64,000 nt of DNA from Candidatus Competibacteraceae bacterium (GCA_003989065.1 RXIW01000002.1:119363-183362), one strand, 5' to 3'; counted from the stretch's first letter, positions 8,532 through 19,629 are shown. Notes: generated by a model from the sequence alone, not told the origin. Program-made: numbers and translations.

Positions 8532-9482
8532 ATGAGCATCCTGGTTATCGCCGAACACGACAACGCCGTCCTCAAGGCGGCAACTCTCAATACCGTCACC
8601 GCTGCCACGCAGATCGGTGGCGACATCACCGTGCTGGTGGCCGGTCATGGCTGCGGCGCGGTCGCCCAAGCCGCCGCCCAGATCGTCGGCGTCAAGCTGG
8701 TGCTGGTCGCCGACGCCCCGCACTATGCCCACCAACTGGCCGAGAACGTCGCCGCCCTGGTGGTCACGCTGGCCGGCGGCTACAGCCATATCCTGGCCCC
8801 CGCCACCGCCACCGGCAAGAACACCTTGCCTCGCGTTGCCGCGCTGCTAGATGTCGCCCAGCTGTCCGACGTCATCAAGGTCGAAAGCCCCGATACTTTC
8901 GTGCGGCCGATCTACGCCGGCAACGTGCTGGCCACCATCCAGTCCAGCGACAAGATCAAGGTCATGACCGTGCGCGGCACCGCTTTCCCCGCCGCCGCCA
9001 CCACCGGCGGTTCCGCCAGCGTCGAAACCGTTCCTGCCGTGGCGGACGCGGGACTCTCCAGCTTCGTCGGCCAGCAGCTGACCAAGTCCGACCGGCCCGA
9101 GCTGACCGCGGCCCGCATCATCGTGTCCGGCGGACGTGGCATGGGTGACGGCGCGAATTTCAAACTGCTGGAAGACGTGGCCGACAAGCTGGGCGCGGCG
9201 GTCGGCGCTTCCCGCGCCGCTGTGGACGCCGGCTACGTGCCCAACGACTACCAGGTCGGCCAGACCGGCAAGGTGGTGGCCCCCGAGCTGTACGTCGCCG
9301 TCGGCATCTCCGGCGCGATCCAGCATCTGGCTGGCATGAAGGACAGCAAAGTCATCGTCGCCATCAACAAGGACGAGGAGGCCCCAATCTTCCAGGTCGC
9401 CGACTACGGCCTGGTTGCTGACCTGTTCGTGGCAGTGCCGGAGCTGTCCAAGGAATTGGATCGCCTGAAAGCAGCCGGCTAA
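8532..9482 (+). CDS. etfA: Electron transfer flavoprotein subunit alpha
   Basis: 316 residues. The C-terminal FAD domain is complete: the SGGRGMGDG loop, the [20 protein letters not shown] stretch and [13 protein letters not shown], with [19 protein letters not shown] near the end. The ATG at 8532 gives the usual [11 protein letters not shown] start; an in-frame TTG at 8517 adds five residues without support. It forms the heterodimer with EtfB immediately upstream and ends just before a strong hairpin at 9499-9533, so etfBA is probably a two-gene transcript with partial read-through to the dehydrogenase. Confidence 0.96.
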   Translation: MSILVIAEHDNAVLKAATLNTVTAATQIGGDITVLVAGHGCGAVAQAAAQIVGVKLVLVADAPHYAHQLAENVAALVVTLAGGYSHILAPATATGKNTLPRVAALLDVAQLSDVIKVESPDTFVRPIYAGNVLATIQSSDKIKVMTVRGTAFPAAATTGGSASVETVPAVADAGLSSFVGQQLTKSDRPELTAARIIVSGGRGMGDGANFKLLEDVADKLGAAVGASRAAVDAGYVPNDYQVGQTGKVVAPELYVAVGISGAIQHLAGMKDSKVIVAINKDEEAPIFQVADYGLVADLFVAVPELSKELDRLKAAG

Positions 9483-9498
9483 GCCTCCCCATCGTCTG

Positions 9499-9533
9499 AA
9501 TGCGAGCGCCGCTGTCCAGGCGGCGCTCGCATT
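9499..9533 (+). terminator. Stem-loop terminator or processing hairpin after etfA
   Basis: Perfect 14-bp inverted repeat (AATGCGAGCGCCGC and its complement) around a 7-base loop, starting 17 bases after the etfA stop. Only three T residues follow, so efficiency is uncertain; it may separate etfBA from the downstream acyl-CoA dehydrogenase. Confidence 0.6.
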
Positions 9534-9598
9534 TCCCGACTCTGCATCACTCTATTCAAATTCAAATAGATCGATACCACCTCAAAGGACATACCTTC

Positions 9599-11389
9599 AT
9601 GGCCGCTTATACCGCTCCAACCCGCGACATGCAGTTCGTCATCAACGAATTGGCCGGACTCGACGAAGTCGCGGCTCTCTCCCACTATGCCGAACAGGAA
9701 GTCAATGCGGAGCTGGTGGAAGCTGTTCTGGAAGAGGCCGCCAAACTGGCAGCCGAAGTGCTGGATCCGATCAACTATTCCGGCGATGTGCAGGGCGCGA
9801 AGATCGGCCCGGACGGCGTGATTCCCGCCGACGGTTTCCACGAAGCCTATCAGCAATTCATCGAGGGGGGCTGGAACAGCATCAGCGGTGAAGTCGACTA
9901 CGGCGGCCAAGGCTTGCCGGAGCTGCTCAACACCGCCACCCAAGAGATGTGGAACTCCGCCAACATGTCGTTCGCGCTATGCCCGATGCTCAACGGCGGC
10001 GCGATCGAAGCCATCAGCAGCGCCGGATCGGAGCAGCAGCGCGATACCTACCTGCCGAAGATGATCAGCGGCGAATGGACCGGCACCATGAACCTGACCG
10101 AACCGCAGGCGGGTTCCGACCTGTCGGCGGTGCGCGCGCGCGCCGTGCCGGAAGGCGACCACTATCGCGTCTTTGGCCAGAAAATCTTCATCACCTGGGG
10201 CGAGCACAACATGACGCCGAACACCATTCACCTGGTGCTCGCCCGCACCCCGGACGCTCCGGAAGGGGTCAAGGGCATTTCGCTGTTCATCGTGCCCAAG
10301 TTCCTGGTCAACGAGGACGGCTCGCTGGGTGAACGCAACGACGTTCGCGCCGTATCCATCGAACACAAACTGGGCATTCATGCCAGCCCCACCTGCGTCA
10401 TGGCCTTCGGCGACCAGGAAGGCGCCATCGGTTACCTGGTCGGTGAAGAAAACCGGGGTCTGGCCTACATGTTCATCATGATGAACGAGGCCCGTTTCAA
10501 GGTCGGCCTGCAAGGTCTGGCGATCGGCGAACGCGCCTATCAGGCGGCCAGCCAATACGCCAAGGAGCGGGTGCAGGGCCGGCCGATCGGAGTCAAAAGC
10601 GGCGATCGCGTCTCCATCATCCACCATCCCGATGTCCGGCGGATGCTGATGACCATGAAGTCCCAGAACGAAGCGATGCGGGCATTGGCCTATGTAGTGG
10701 CCAAACATCTGGATCTGGCGCGCTATCATGCCGATCCTGCCCTGCGCAAGCGCCATCAGGCGCGGGCCGACCTGTTGATTCCGGTGGTCAAGGGCTGGTC
10801 CACTGAACTCGGCATCGAGGTGGCTTCGCTGGGCGTCCAAGTCCATGGCGGCATGGGCTTCATCGAAGAAACCGGCGCCAGCCAGTACTTGCGCGATGCG
10901 CGTATCGCCACCATCTACGAAGGCACTACCGGCATCCAGGCCGCCGACTTGGCCGGCCGTAAGCTGAGCATGGACAAGGGTGCGGCCATGCGGGCGCTGA
11001 TCGCCGATATCGAAGGAACCATCGCCGAGCTGGGCGATGCCGCCGGCGATGACATGGCTGCGATCCGCGCCGGTCTGCGCGAGGGCGCTACGGCGCTGGC
11101 CGAAGCCACCGACTGGATCCTGGCCCACCAGGACCCCGACACGGTGATGGCCATCTCGGTCGACTACATGATGATGACCGGCTATGTGTGCGGCGCTTGG
11201 CAGATGGGCCGCGCGGCGCTGGCGGCGCAAAGCAAGCTGGCGGCCGGCGAAGATCCCAGCTTCTACGAAGCCAAGCTGATCACCGCCCGCTTCTACGCCG
11301 AGCACATCCTGCCCAAAGCCGATGCTCTGCTGCGCTCGATCAAGAACGGCGGCGCTTCGATCCTGGCCCTGACCGAGGATCAGTTCTAA
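9599..11389 (+). CDS. Long acyl-CoA dehydrogenase (DmdC-like, ~600 residues)
   Basis: 596-residue FAD-dependent acyl-CoA dehydrogenase of the long subfamily that has an extra N-terminal helix region and a C-terminal extension. Visible marks are MNLTEPQAGSDLS (flavin contact), KIFITWGEHN, VQVHGGMGFIEETG, and IYEGTTGIQ with the likely catalytic Glu. This subfamily includes 3-methylmercaptopropionyl-CoA dehydrogenase DmdC but mostly contains uncharacterised beta-oxidation enzymes, so the substrate is open. The ATG at 9599 has AAAGGAC upstream. It sits directly after etfBA, its expected electron acceptor, and is separated from them by the hairpin at 9499-9533. Confidence 0.92.
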   Translation: MAAYTAPTRDMQFVINELAGLDEVAALSHYAEQEVNAELVEAVLEEAAKLAAEVLDPINYSGDVQGAKIGPDGVIPADGFHEAYQQFIEGGWNSISGEVDYGGQGLPELLNTATQEMWNSANMSFALCPMLNGGAIEAISSAGSEQQRDTYLPKMISGEWTGTMNLTEPQAGSDLSAVRARAVPEGDHYRVFGQKIFITWGEHNMTPNTIHLVLARTPDAPEGVKGISLFIVPKFLVNEDGSLGERNDVRAVSIEHKLGIHASPTCVMAFGDQEGAIGYLVGEENRGLAYMFIMMNEARFKVGLQGLAIGERAYQAASQYAKERVQGRPIGVKSGDRVSIIHHPDVRRMLMTMKSQNEAMRALAYVVAKHLDLARYHADPALRKRHQARADLLIPVVKGWSTELGIEVASLGVQVHGGMGFIEETGASQYLRDARIATIYEGTTGIQAADLAGRKLSMDKGAAMRALIADIEGTIAELGDAAGDDMAAIRAGLREGATALAEATDWILAHQDPDTVMAISVDYMMMTGYVCGAWQMGRAALAAQSKLAAGEDPSFYEAKLITARFYAEHILPKADALLRSIKNGGASILALTEDQF

Positions 11390-11474
11390 ACTTCGGCAGA
11401 TTACGTCGATACAGCCCATCGTCCCGGTCAATCGGGACGGTGGGATTTCTCCCCGGTCTTGCGGAGTCCAGGAT

Positions 11475-13031
11475 TTGACGGTAGATCACAGCCTCATCCT
11501 GCCCATCCTGTTGCCATTCGTCGTCGGCATCGCCCTGCTGTCGATCGATGGCGACCGTCATCTGGCCTGGCAACGCCGTCTGAGCCTGCTGGCGACGGCG
11601 GCGGCTATCCCGCTGGCCATCCTCCTGCTGGTCACGACAGTCGACAGCGGTTATCGGACCTATGTCCTGGGCCATTGGCCGGCCCCCTTCGGCATCGTAC
11701 TGGTGTTGGACCGGCTGAGCGCCCTGATGGTACTGCTTGCGGCCGTGGTCGCGCTGCCGGCCCTGTGGTCGGCCATCGGTGCGGATACCGACCGTCAGGG
11801 CCGTTATTTTCACCCTCTATTCCAATTCCAGCTGATGGGTTTGAACGGCGCGTTTCTGACCGGCGACCTGTTCAATCTGTTCGTGTTCTTCGAAATCCTG
11901 CTGATCGCGTCCTACAGCCTGCTACTGCATGGCGGCGGCCGCGAGCGTATCCGCGCCGGTCTGCATTACGTGATCCTGAACCTGACCGGCTCCGCGTTGT
12001 TCCTGATCGCCATCGGCGTTCTGTACGGCCTGACCGGCACCTTGAACTTGGCCGAGCTGGCGGTGCGCGTCGCCCACGCATCGGCCGCCGACGCCGGCCT
12101 GATCCGCGCTGGTGCATTGTTGCTGCTGGTGGTGTTTGGCCTGAAAGCCGCCCTGCTACCGCTGCATGCCTGGCTGCCAGCCGCCTACGCCAACACCGGC
12201 GCGCCGATCGCGGCGCTATTCGCCCTGCTCACCAAGGTCGGCGTCTATTCGATCATCCGCGTCTTCACCCTGGCGTTCGGTTCGACGGCTGGGCCGGCGG
12301 CCGACATTGCTGCGCCCTGGCTGCTGCCGCTGGGACTGGCGACCCTGCTGGTCGGCGCGATCGGGCTGCTCGCCAGCTGGAACCTGCGTCGGCTGATCGC
12401 CTACAGCGTGATCGTCTCCACCGGCATGCTGCTGACTGCAATCGGTTTGAGCACTGCCGCCAGTCTGAGCGCAGCTCTGGTCTATTTGATCCACACCACC
12501 CTGATCACCGCTGGCATGTTCCTGCTGGCCGACCTGATCGCTGAGCAGCGTGGTCATGCCGACAGCCAGCCAGCCCCGCCGGTCGCGCAGCCGGCGTTGC
12601 TCGGCGGCTTGTTTTTCGTGGGCGTGGTAGCGATGGCGGGACTGCCGCCCTTGAGCGGCTTCCTCGGCAAGGTGTTGTTGCTGCAGGCCGCGCAGGACAG
12701 CCCCGCCCTGCCATGGGTCTGGGGCATCGTGCTCAGCTCCGGTCTGTTGATCATCGTGGCGCTAAGCCGGATGGGCAGCCAGCTGTTCTGGCGCACGCTG
12801 GATTCGGCAGCGCTGCCGGTCCATGCCACTGTTCGTCGGCTGTTCCCCGCCGTCGCGCTGCTGGCGGCCGGCCCTCTGCTGGTGATCCTGGGACAGCCCC
12901 TCATCGGCTACGCCAGCGCCACCGCGCAACAATTACGGCAACCGGCCGCCTATATCGAGGCATCGCTGGCCAATCGCCATCTTGCCCCTGCTCCCGCCCA
13001 TGCCGCTCCAGTGCCGGGAACGACGCCATGA
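11475..13031 (+). CDS. Mrp/Pha-type monovalent cation/H+ antiporter subunit D
   Basis: 518-residue polytopic inner-membrane protein related to complex I NuoM/NuoN. It has the family signatures TGDLFNLFVFFEI and KAALLPLHAWLPAAY; the Glu and Lys in them belong to the proposed proton path. The start is a TTG at 11475 with GGAG eight bases upstream. Subunit E overlaps its end by four bases, and F and G follow, so this is an antiporter operon. The genes for subunits A, B and C, normally just upstream, are absent: only 85 bases separate this start from the acyl-CoA dehydrogenase stop. Confidence 0.93.
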   Translation: MTVDHSLILPILLPFVVGIALLSIDGDRHLAWQRRLSLLATAAAIPLAILLLVTTVDSGYRTYVLGHWPAPFGIVLVLDRLSALMVLLAAVVALPALWSAIGADTDRQGRYFHPLFQFQLMGLNGAFLTGDLFNLFVFFEILLIASYSLLLHGGGRERIRAGLHYVILNLTGSALFLIAIGVLYGLTGTLNLAELAVRVAHASAADAGLIRAGALLLLVVFGLKAALLPLHAWLPAAYANTGAPIAALFALLTKVGVYSIIRVFTLAFGSTAGPAADIAAPWLLPLGLATLLVGAIGLLASWNLRRLIAYSVIVSTGMLLTAIGLSTAASLSAALVYLIHTTLITAGMFLLADLIAEQRGHADSQPAPPVAQPALLGGLFFVGVVAMAGLPPLSGFLGKVLLLQAAQDSPALPWVWGIVLSSGLLIIVALSRMGSQLFWRTLDSAALPVHATVRRLFPAVALLAAGPLLVILGQPLIGYASATAQQLRQPAAYIEASLANRHLAPAPAHAAPVPGTTP

Positions 13032-13534
13032 GTTCGATCGCCGCCAAGCTGTTCCCCCATCCCTGGCTCAGCCTCATCCTGCTGGTCACCTGGTTGCTGC
13101 TGCAGAACAGTCTGGCGCCGGGCCAGTGGCTGCTGGGCGGCGCGCTGGCGGTTGCGATTCCCTGGCTGGTGACGCGGGTCTGGCCCACACCGGTCCGCCT
13201 GCGTCACCTGTGGTTACTACCACGCTATCTCGGCTGGCTGCTGTGGGATATCGTGATGGCCAACCTGAAGGTCGCCTGGCTGATCCTCACCCGGCCAGCG
13301 GCGAAATTGCGACCGGGCTTCATCTGCATGCCGCTGGACTTGCAGGACGACCACGCTATCGCCGTGCTGGCGGCCACCATCAGCCTGACGCCCGGCACCC
13401 TCAGCGTGGATGTCGCGCCGGACCGGAGTCAGCTGCTGATTCACTGCCTGGACTTGCACGACGAGACGGCAATGATCGCCACCCTGAAACAGCGCTACGA
13501 AGCCCCGCTCAAGGAGATTTTCGTCCCATGCTGA
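13028..13534 (+). CDS. Mrp/Pha-type cation/H+ antiporter subunit E
   Basis: 168-residue membrane protein of the MnhE/PhaE family. Hydrophobic segments in the first ~100 residues are followed by a cytoplasmic part with ISLTPGTLSVDV and a HCLDLHDE segment, both characteristic. The ATG overlaps the end of subunit D as ATGA, implying translational coupling. Subunit F starts inside its 3' end with a 7-base overlap. It is thought to help assemble the small subunits of the complex. Confidence 0.92.
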   Translation: MSSIAAKLFPHPWLSLILLVTWLLLQNSLAPGQWLLGGALAVAIPWLVTRVWPTPVRLRHLWLLPRYLGWLLWDIVMANLKVAWLILTRPAAKLRPGFICMPLDLQDDHAIAVLAATISLTPGTLSVDVAPDRSQLLIHCLDLHDETAMIATLKQRYEAPLKEIFVPC

Positions 13535-13797
13535 CCACCGCCATCTCGCTGGCCTTCACGCTGCTGGGCGCGGCATTGTTGCTGACCGGTGGGCGCTTGC
13601 TGTACGGCCCGACCCTGCCGGATCGCATCATGGCCCTCGATGCCCTGTACATCAATGCGGTCGCCCTGCTGGTGCTGGCCGGCATCCATTTCGACAGCGC
13701 GCTATATTTCGAAGTAGCGCTGTTCATCGCCCTGCTCGGCTTCATCGGTACGGCGGCGCTGTGCCGCTTCGCCAGCCGCGGCCGGCTGTTCGAGTAG
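13528..13797 (+). CDS. Mrp/Pha-type cation/H+ antiporter subunit F
   Basis: 89-residue protein with three predicted membrane helices. The GPTLPDRIMALD segment between helices one and two is the MnhF/PhaF signature, with a conserved Asp. It overlaps subunit E by seven bases and precedes subunit G by 12 bases. The length is normal for the family. In characterised Mrp systems it is required for complex formation and Na+ or K+ efflux. Confidence 0.92.
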   Translation: MLTTAISLAFTLLGAALLLTGGRLLYGPTLPDRIMALDALYINAVALLVLAGIHFDSALYFEVALFIALLGFIGTAALCRFASRGRLFE

Positions 13798-13809
13798 CGA
13801 GGCGCTGTC

Positions 13810-14106
13810 ATGCTGAGCGAAATTCTGGTTTCCCTGTTGATCGTCGCCGGAGCGTCGTTCGTGCTGATCGGGGCGATCGGGCTGGTGCGGCTGCCCGATT
13901 TCCTCACCCGCCTGCATGCCCCAACCAAAGCCACCACACTCGGGGCCGGCTGCCTGCTGCTTGCCTCCATGATCTACTTCAGCAGCCGCGCCGCAGGGCC
14001 GAGCCTGCACGAAGGTCTGATTACCGCCTTCCTGTTCCTCACCGCGCCGATCAGCGCCCAGTTGCTGGCCCAAACCGCACCGACGCAGACGACGGACAAA
14101 TCCTGA
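13810..14106 (+). CDS. Mrp/Pha-type cation/H+ antiporter subunit G
   Basis: 98-residue protein with three predicted membrane helices and the MnhG/PhaG signature GLVRLPDFLTRLHAPTKATTLG between the first two. It is the last gene of the D-E-F-G set, and the malonyl-CoA decarboxylase gene begins 81 bases later. Nothing suggests truncation of this subunit. Whether the complex is active depends on subunits A to C encoded elsewhere. Confidence 0.92.
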   Translation: MLSEILVSLLIVAGASFVLIGAIGLVRLPDFLTRLHAPTKATTLGAGCLLLASMIYFSSRAAGPSLHEGLITAFLFLTAPISAQLLAQTAPTQTTDKS

Positions 14107-14187
14107 AAACCCTATTGATGCCAAGGTAACCTATACTTGAGATGACCAAGATCGCCACGGCGACCACTGCCCATAGAGACTCCTGCC

Positions 14188-15645
14188 ATGACCGAACTCG
14201 CAACCCGTGAGCCTGAAATTTCCCGCGCCAGCCTGCTGAATCGGACCATGCAAAACATCCGTGAGGCTTGGCGTGAGGTAGCCGACTGGCGGGGCGGTCT
14301 GCTGTCCACCGCTCCCAGCCCCAATCTGCCCGAAAAGGACGTGGAGGCCATGCAGGCGCAGATGCGCGATTGCCTGGAAGGACGCGGCGGCGAAGTGTCG
14401 GCCCGCGCCCGCGCCGCCAATCTGGGACGGATCTATCTGTCACTGAACGCCCAGGGCCGCAAGCGTTTCCTGCAAATCCTCGCCACCGAATTCGACATCG
14501 ATCGCAAGGCGGTCGACAAAGCGGCAGCCAAACTCCAGCAAGCTGGCGAAAACGCGGAGGATCGCGCCAAAGCCGAACGAGCGCTGCGGCAGGCCCTGCA
14601 ACCGCCCCGGCTGCGACTGTTGACCCAATTCAACGCCTTGCCCGAGGGCTTCCACTTCCTGGTCGATCTACGCGCGGAATTGCTGAGCTGGCGCAAGGAA
14701 GATCCTGCGCTGGCCGCGCTGGAGCGGGATCTGCTGTCGCTGCTGGTCTCCTGGTTCGATGTCGGTTTTCTGGAGCTGCGGCGCATCACCTGGGATTCGC
14801 CAGCGTCGTTGCTGGAGAAAATGTTCGTCTACGAAAAAGTCCACCAGATCAAGAGCTGGGGTGACTTGAAAAACCGGCTCAGTTCCGACCGACGCTGTTT
14901 TGCCTTCTTCCATCCGCGCATGCCCAACGAACCGCTGATCATCGTGCAGGTCGCCCTGGTCAACGGCATCGCCGACAACATCCAGACCTTGCTGGACGAA
15001 ACCGCGCCGGTGCTCGATCCGCAGGAAGCCGACACCGCGATTTTCTACTCGATCTCGAACGCCCACGAGGGTCTGTCGAGCATCAGTTTCGGCAATTTCC
15101 TAATCAAGCGGGTGGTGGACGAACTGGCGACCGAATTCAAGAATCTCAAGACCTTCGCCACCTTGTCGCCAATACCCGGCTTCCGCCACTGGCTGGACAA
15201 CAAGATGAAGGAGCTCGATTCGAAAGCCGAGGCGGAACTGCTGACGGCGACGGACCGCAAGGCGCTGGCTCTCGCCGCCGGCACTGGCAACGAACCGGCT
15301 TCTCTACAGACCTTGCTACAAACGCCGGACTGGTATCAAAAACCGGATCTGGCCAAGGCCCTGAAAAATCCGCTGCGGCGCTTGTGCGCCCGCTATCTGG
15401 CCAAGGAAAAGCGCGACAGCGGCTCCGCCTACGACCGGGTGGCCAACTTCCATCTGACCAACGGTTCACGTATCGAGCGGCTGAACTGGCTAGCCGACAC
15501 CTCGGCCAACGGGCTGAAGCAATCGGCCGGCATGATGGTGAATTATCTCTACAAGCTCGACGACATCGAGACCAACCACGAAGTCTATCGCGGCGAGGGC
15601 AAGGTCATTACCTCCTCGTCCATCAAGACCTTGCTGAAGGGTTGA
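14188..15645 (+). CDS. Malonyl-CoA decarboxylase
   Basis: 485-residue enzyme converting malonyl-CoA to acetyl-CoA and CO2. The N-terminal part is helical and acts in oligomerisation; the C-terminal part has the acyltransferase-like fold. Conserved stretches include FFHPRMPNEPLIIVQVAL, YSISNAHEGLSSISFGNFL, FATLSPIPGF and VANFHLTNGSRIERLNW; the last supplies the His expected to pair with the catalytic Ser. Bacteria use the enzyme for malonate or odd malonyl-CoA disposal. Next to beta-oxidation and opposite a fatty-acid-synthesis cluster it could relieve malonyl-CoA build-up, which is inference. A strong hairpin follows the stop. Confidence 0.93.
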   Translation: MTELATREPEISRASLLNRTMQNIREAWREVADWRGGLLSTAPSPNLPEKDVEAMQAQMRDCLEGRGGEVSARARAANLGRIYLSLNAQGRKRFLQILATEFDIDRKAVDKAAAKLQQAGENAEDRAKAERALRQALQPPRLRLLTQFNALPEGFHFLVDLRAELLSWRKEDPALAALERDLLSLLVSWFDVGFLELRRITWDSPASLLEKMFVYEKVHQIKSWGDLKNRLSSDRRCFAFFHPRMPNEPLIIVQVALVNGIADNIQTLLDETAPVLDPQEADTAIFYSISNAHEGLSSISFGNFLIKRVVDELATEFKNLKTFATLSPIPGFRHWLDNKMKELDSKAEAELLTATDRKALALAAGTGNEPASLQTLLQTPDWYQKPDLAKALKNPLRRLCARYLAKEKRDSGSAYDRVANFHLTNGSRIERLNWLADTSANGLKQSAGMMVNYLYKLDDIETNHEVYRGEGKVITSSSIKTLLKG

Positions 15646-15653
15646 CGCCACTA

Positions 15654-15690
15654 CCCCCGCATGGGGCCGCACGGCCCACGCGGGGGATTT
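15654..15690 (+). terminator. Terminator after malonyl-CoA decarboxylase
   Basis: Long GC-rich stem-loop starting eight bases after the stop: CCCCCGC (15654-15660) pairs with GCGGGGG (15680-15686), with a further internal GGGCC/GGCCC helix, followed by ATTT. Confidence 0.7.
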
Positions 15691-15774
15691 CCATAGCCAA
15701 TCCCGTCAAGGCAAGGCGATTGGCGTGGGTTATATTCAAGGCAGCTGCTCAACCACCATGCCTGGAGCCAAGCC

Positions 15775-17823
15775 ATGCCCATTCCAACAAAAACAGTCCG
15801 CTTAGCGCCCCTGTGTCTGTTCCTGAGTCTGGCCGCTTTCGCCAGCGCTCAAGCGGCGACCCGCCCGGATTTCTACGCAGTCTTCAACCCGGCTGCAGGC
15901 CAGCTGCCCTTCCCCGACAACCTGCTGTTCGCCGGCTCGACCGACGGCGCTCTGAACATTCCGGTCGCCGACCCAACCAATCTGGCCGACCCCAAGGTAG
16001 CCATGAATGGCCTGGACGGTTTTTCCACCGTAGCCCCTCTGACCGCCAACTTTTCCGCCACGCTGAACGCCACGACGGTCAAGGCCGGCAGCACAGTGCG
16101 GGTATTCGAAGTGGCGCTGACCAATCCTTTCCTGGACCCGAGCAACCCCTTTTTCGCGATCGCGTCGGTCACGGGCGAACTGCAGGCGGGGACCGATTAC
16201 AGTGCCAATCTGCTACCGCAGGATAGCCACCAGGCCACTCTGAACATTCATCCCCTGCTCCCGCTCAAGCCCAAGACCGGTTATCTGGTGGTGCTGACCG
16301 ACGGCATTCAGGACAGCGCCGGCTACGACGCCCTGCCGTCGCAGACCTATGCCCTGACCAAATTGACCACACCACTGATCGACGCCAACGGCAATAGCGT
16401 GATTCCCGGTCTGAGCAACGCCCAGGCCCAGGCGCTGGAACCCATCCGGCGACTCACCAATAACCAGGAAGCCGCCGCCACCAGCCAAGGTATCGCCAAG
16501 AGCAGTATCGTACTGAGCTGGACTTTCATGACCCAGTCCATCGACGACGCCTTCGTCGCTCTGGGTCAGAATCTCAAGCCGCTGGGGATAGCGGTCAAGC
16601 CAACCGGCGCGACCACCGCCGCACTTTCCTACAATCTTCCCGGCTTCTCCGATATCTACGCCGGCGCGCTGGCGATCCCCTACTACCTCAGCAAAGAGCA
16701 GCCCCTGAGCGGCTACTGGCAAACCGCTGCCGGCGGCGCCGTCACCCGCTACCAACCGCTGCCGGCGGCGACCGCGACCCTGCAGATCCCGGTGCTGATG
16801 ACCGTGCCCAACGCCAAGAGCGGCCACAGCAAGCCAACCGACGGCTGGCCGGTGGTGGTTTTCCAGCACGGCATCACCAGCAATCGCACCAGTCTCCTCG
16901 CGCTCGCCGACGCGCTGGCGTTCGAGGGTTACGCCGCCATAGCCATCGATCTGCCTTTACATGGCGTCACCGACCCTACCAATCCGTTCTACCTGAAGGG
17001 CCTGGAACGGACCTTCGATCTGGATCTGGTCAATAACCAGACCGGCCTGCCGCCAGCCGATGGCGTCATCGACAACTCCGGCAGTTATTTCATCAATCTG
17101 CAAAGCCTGCTGACCAGCCGCGACAATGTGCGCGAGGGGGCCGAGGATCTTCGACAACTGGTCGCCAGTCTGCCGCTGATCGATCTGAACGGCGACGGCC
17201 AGCCCGACCTGAACACCCATCACATTCGCTTCATTGGCCATTCCCTCGGCGGCATCGTCGGTGGCACCTTCCTGGGTATCGACGATCAGGTCACCAGCGC
17301 CACGCTAGGCATGGCCGGCGGCGGCATCGCCAAACTGCTCGACGGCTCGGCCTCCTTCGGCCCACGAATCGCGGCGGGTCTGGCGAGCGCGGGCATCGAG
17401 AAAGGCACGCCCGACTATGAAAACTACCTGATGGCGGCGCAAACCGTGGTCGATTCCGGCGATCCGATTAACTACGGTCCCGCCGCGGCCAGCTTGCATC
17501 CTATTTATCTGATCGAAGTGGTCGGCAGCGACAACTCCCTACCCGATCAAGTGATACCGAACTCGGTCGAAAACGCGCCGCTGGCCGGCACCGAACCGCT
17601 GGCCAAGGTGCTGGGACTGCAATCGGTCAGTCGCTCGACCTGGAACAGTCAAGGTTTGCGCGCCATCGTCCGCTTCACCCAAGGCGATCACAGTTCGCTG
17701 CTCAAGCCTGCCTCTCTGACGACCGCCGCAGCGACCGCCGAGATGCAGGGCCAGATGCTCAGCTTTTTCGACAGTGAAGGCACGGTGCTGGATATCCTCT
17801 ATCACCCCGTCGTGAAACAATAA
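15775..17823 (+). CDS. Secreted alpha/beta-hydrolase, VolA/Pla-1-like lipase
   Basis: 682 residues with a clear signal peptide (Lys/Arg start, hydrophobic core, cleavage near AQAA at about residue 28). There is no lipobox Cys, so export is periplasmic or extracellular. The N-terminal half resembles the bacterial virulence-factor lipase N-terminal domain (PDNLLFAGSTDGALNIP). The C-terminal half is an alpha/beta-hydrolase with the nucleophile elbow GHSLGG (near residue 490) and a late His in QGDHSSLL. VolA/Pla-1 relatives act on lysophospholipids or triglycerides; the true substrate here is unknown. It is monocistronic, bounded by the hairpins at 15654-15690 and 17843-17871. Confidence 0.82.
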   Translation: MPIPTKTVRLAPLCLFLSLAAFASAQAATRPDFYAVFNPAAGQLPFPDNLLFAGSTDGALNIPVADPTNLADPKVAMNGLDGFSTVAPLTANFSATLNATTVKAGSTVRVFEVALTNPFLDPSNPFFAIASVTGELQAGTDYSANLLPQDSHQATLNIHPLLPLKPKTGYLVVLTDGIQDSAGYDALPSQTYALTKLTTPLIDANGNSVIPGLSNAQAQALEPIRRLTNNQEAAATSQGIAKSSIVLSWTFMTQSIDDAFVALGQNLKPLGIAVKPTGATTAALSYNLPGFSDIYAGALAIPYYLSKEQPLSGYWQTAAGGAVTRYQPLPAATATLQIPVLMTVPNAKSGHSKPTDGWPVVVFQHGITSNRTSLLALADALAFEGYAAIAIDLPLHGVTDPTNPFYLKGLERTFDLDLVNNQTGLPPADGVIDNSGSYFINLQSLLTSRDNVREGAEDLRQLVASLPLIDLNGDGQPDLNTHHIRFIGHSLGGIVGGTFLGIDDQVTSATLGMAGGGIAKLLDGSASFGPRIAAGLASAGIEKGTPDYENYLMAAQTVVDSGDPINYGPAAASLHPIYLIEVVGSDNSLPDQVIPNSVENAPLAGTEPLAKVLGLQSVSRSTWNSQGLRAIVRFTQGDHSSLLKPASLTTAAATAEMQGQMLSFFDSEGTVLDILYHPVVKQ

Positions 17824-17842
17824 GGTTAGGTCTTATCCCACC

Positions 17843-17871
17843 AGCCCCATTCCCCTGGGAATGGGGCTTTT
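17843..17871 (+). terminator. Intrinsic terminator after the lipase gene
   Basis: 12-bp perfect GC-rich stem (AGCCCCATTCCC with its complement) directly followed by TTTT, 20 bases after the stop codon: a textbook rho-independent terminator. Confidence 0.88.
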
Positions 17872-17955
17872 GTCCGCCATCTTGCCGGCCCCCTTTACGG
17901 CACGTCGGGCAATGGTTAGATTGACCCCCTCAAGCCAACCACCCGATCGAATCGC

Positions 17956-19620
<1,665 letters not shown>

Positions 19621-19629
19621 CGTCACGCG

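Noticed and set aside
6421..11389. A dedicated DMSP-degradation cluster (AcuI plus DmdC-like dehydrogenase)
   Set aside because: No dmdA, dmdB, dmdD or DMSP lyase is present, and both families are widespread in ordinary acyl-CoA metabolism.
9977..11431. 484-codon minus-strand frame opposite the acyl-CoA dehydrogenase
   Set aside because: Shadow frame; the plus-strand protein has full family motifs.
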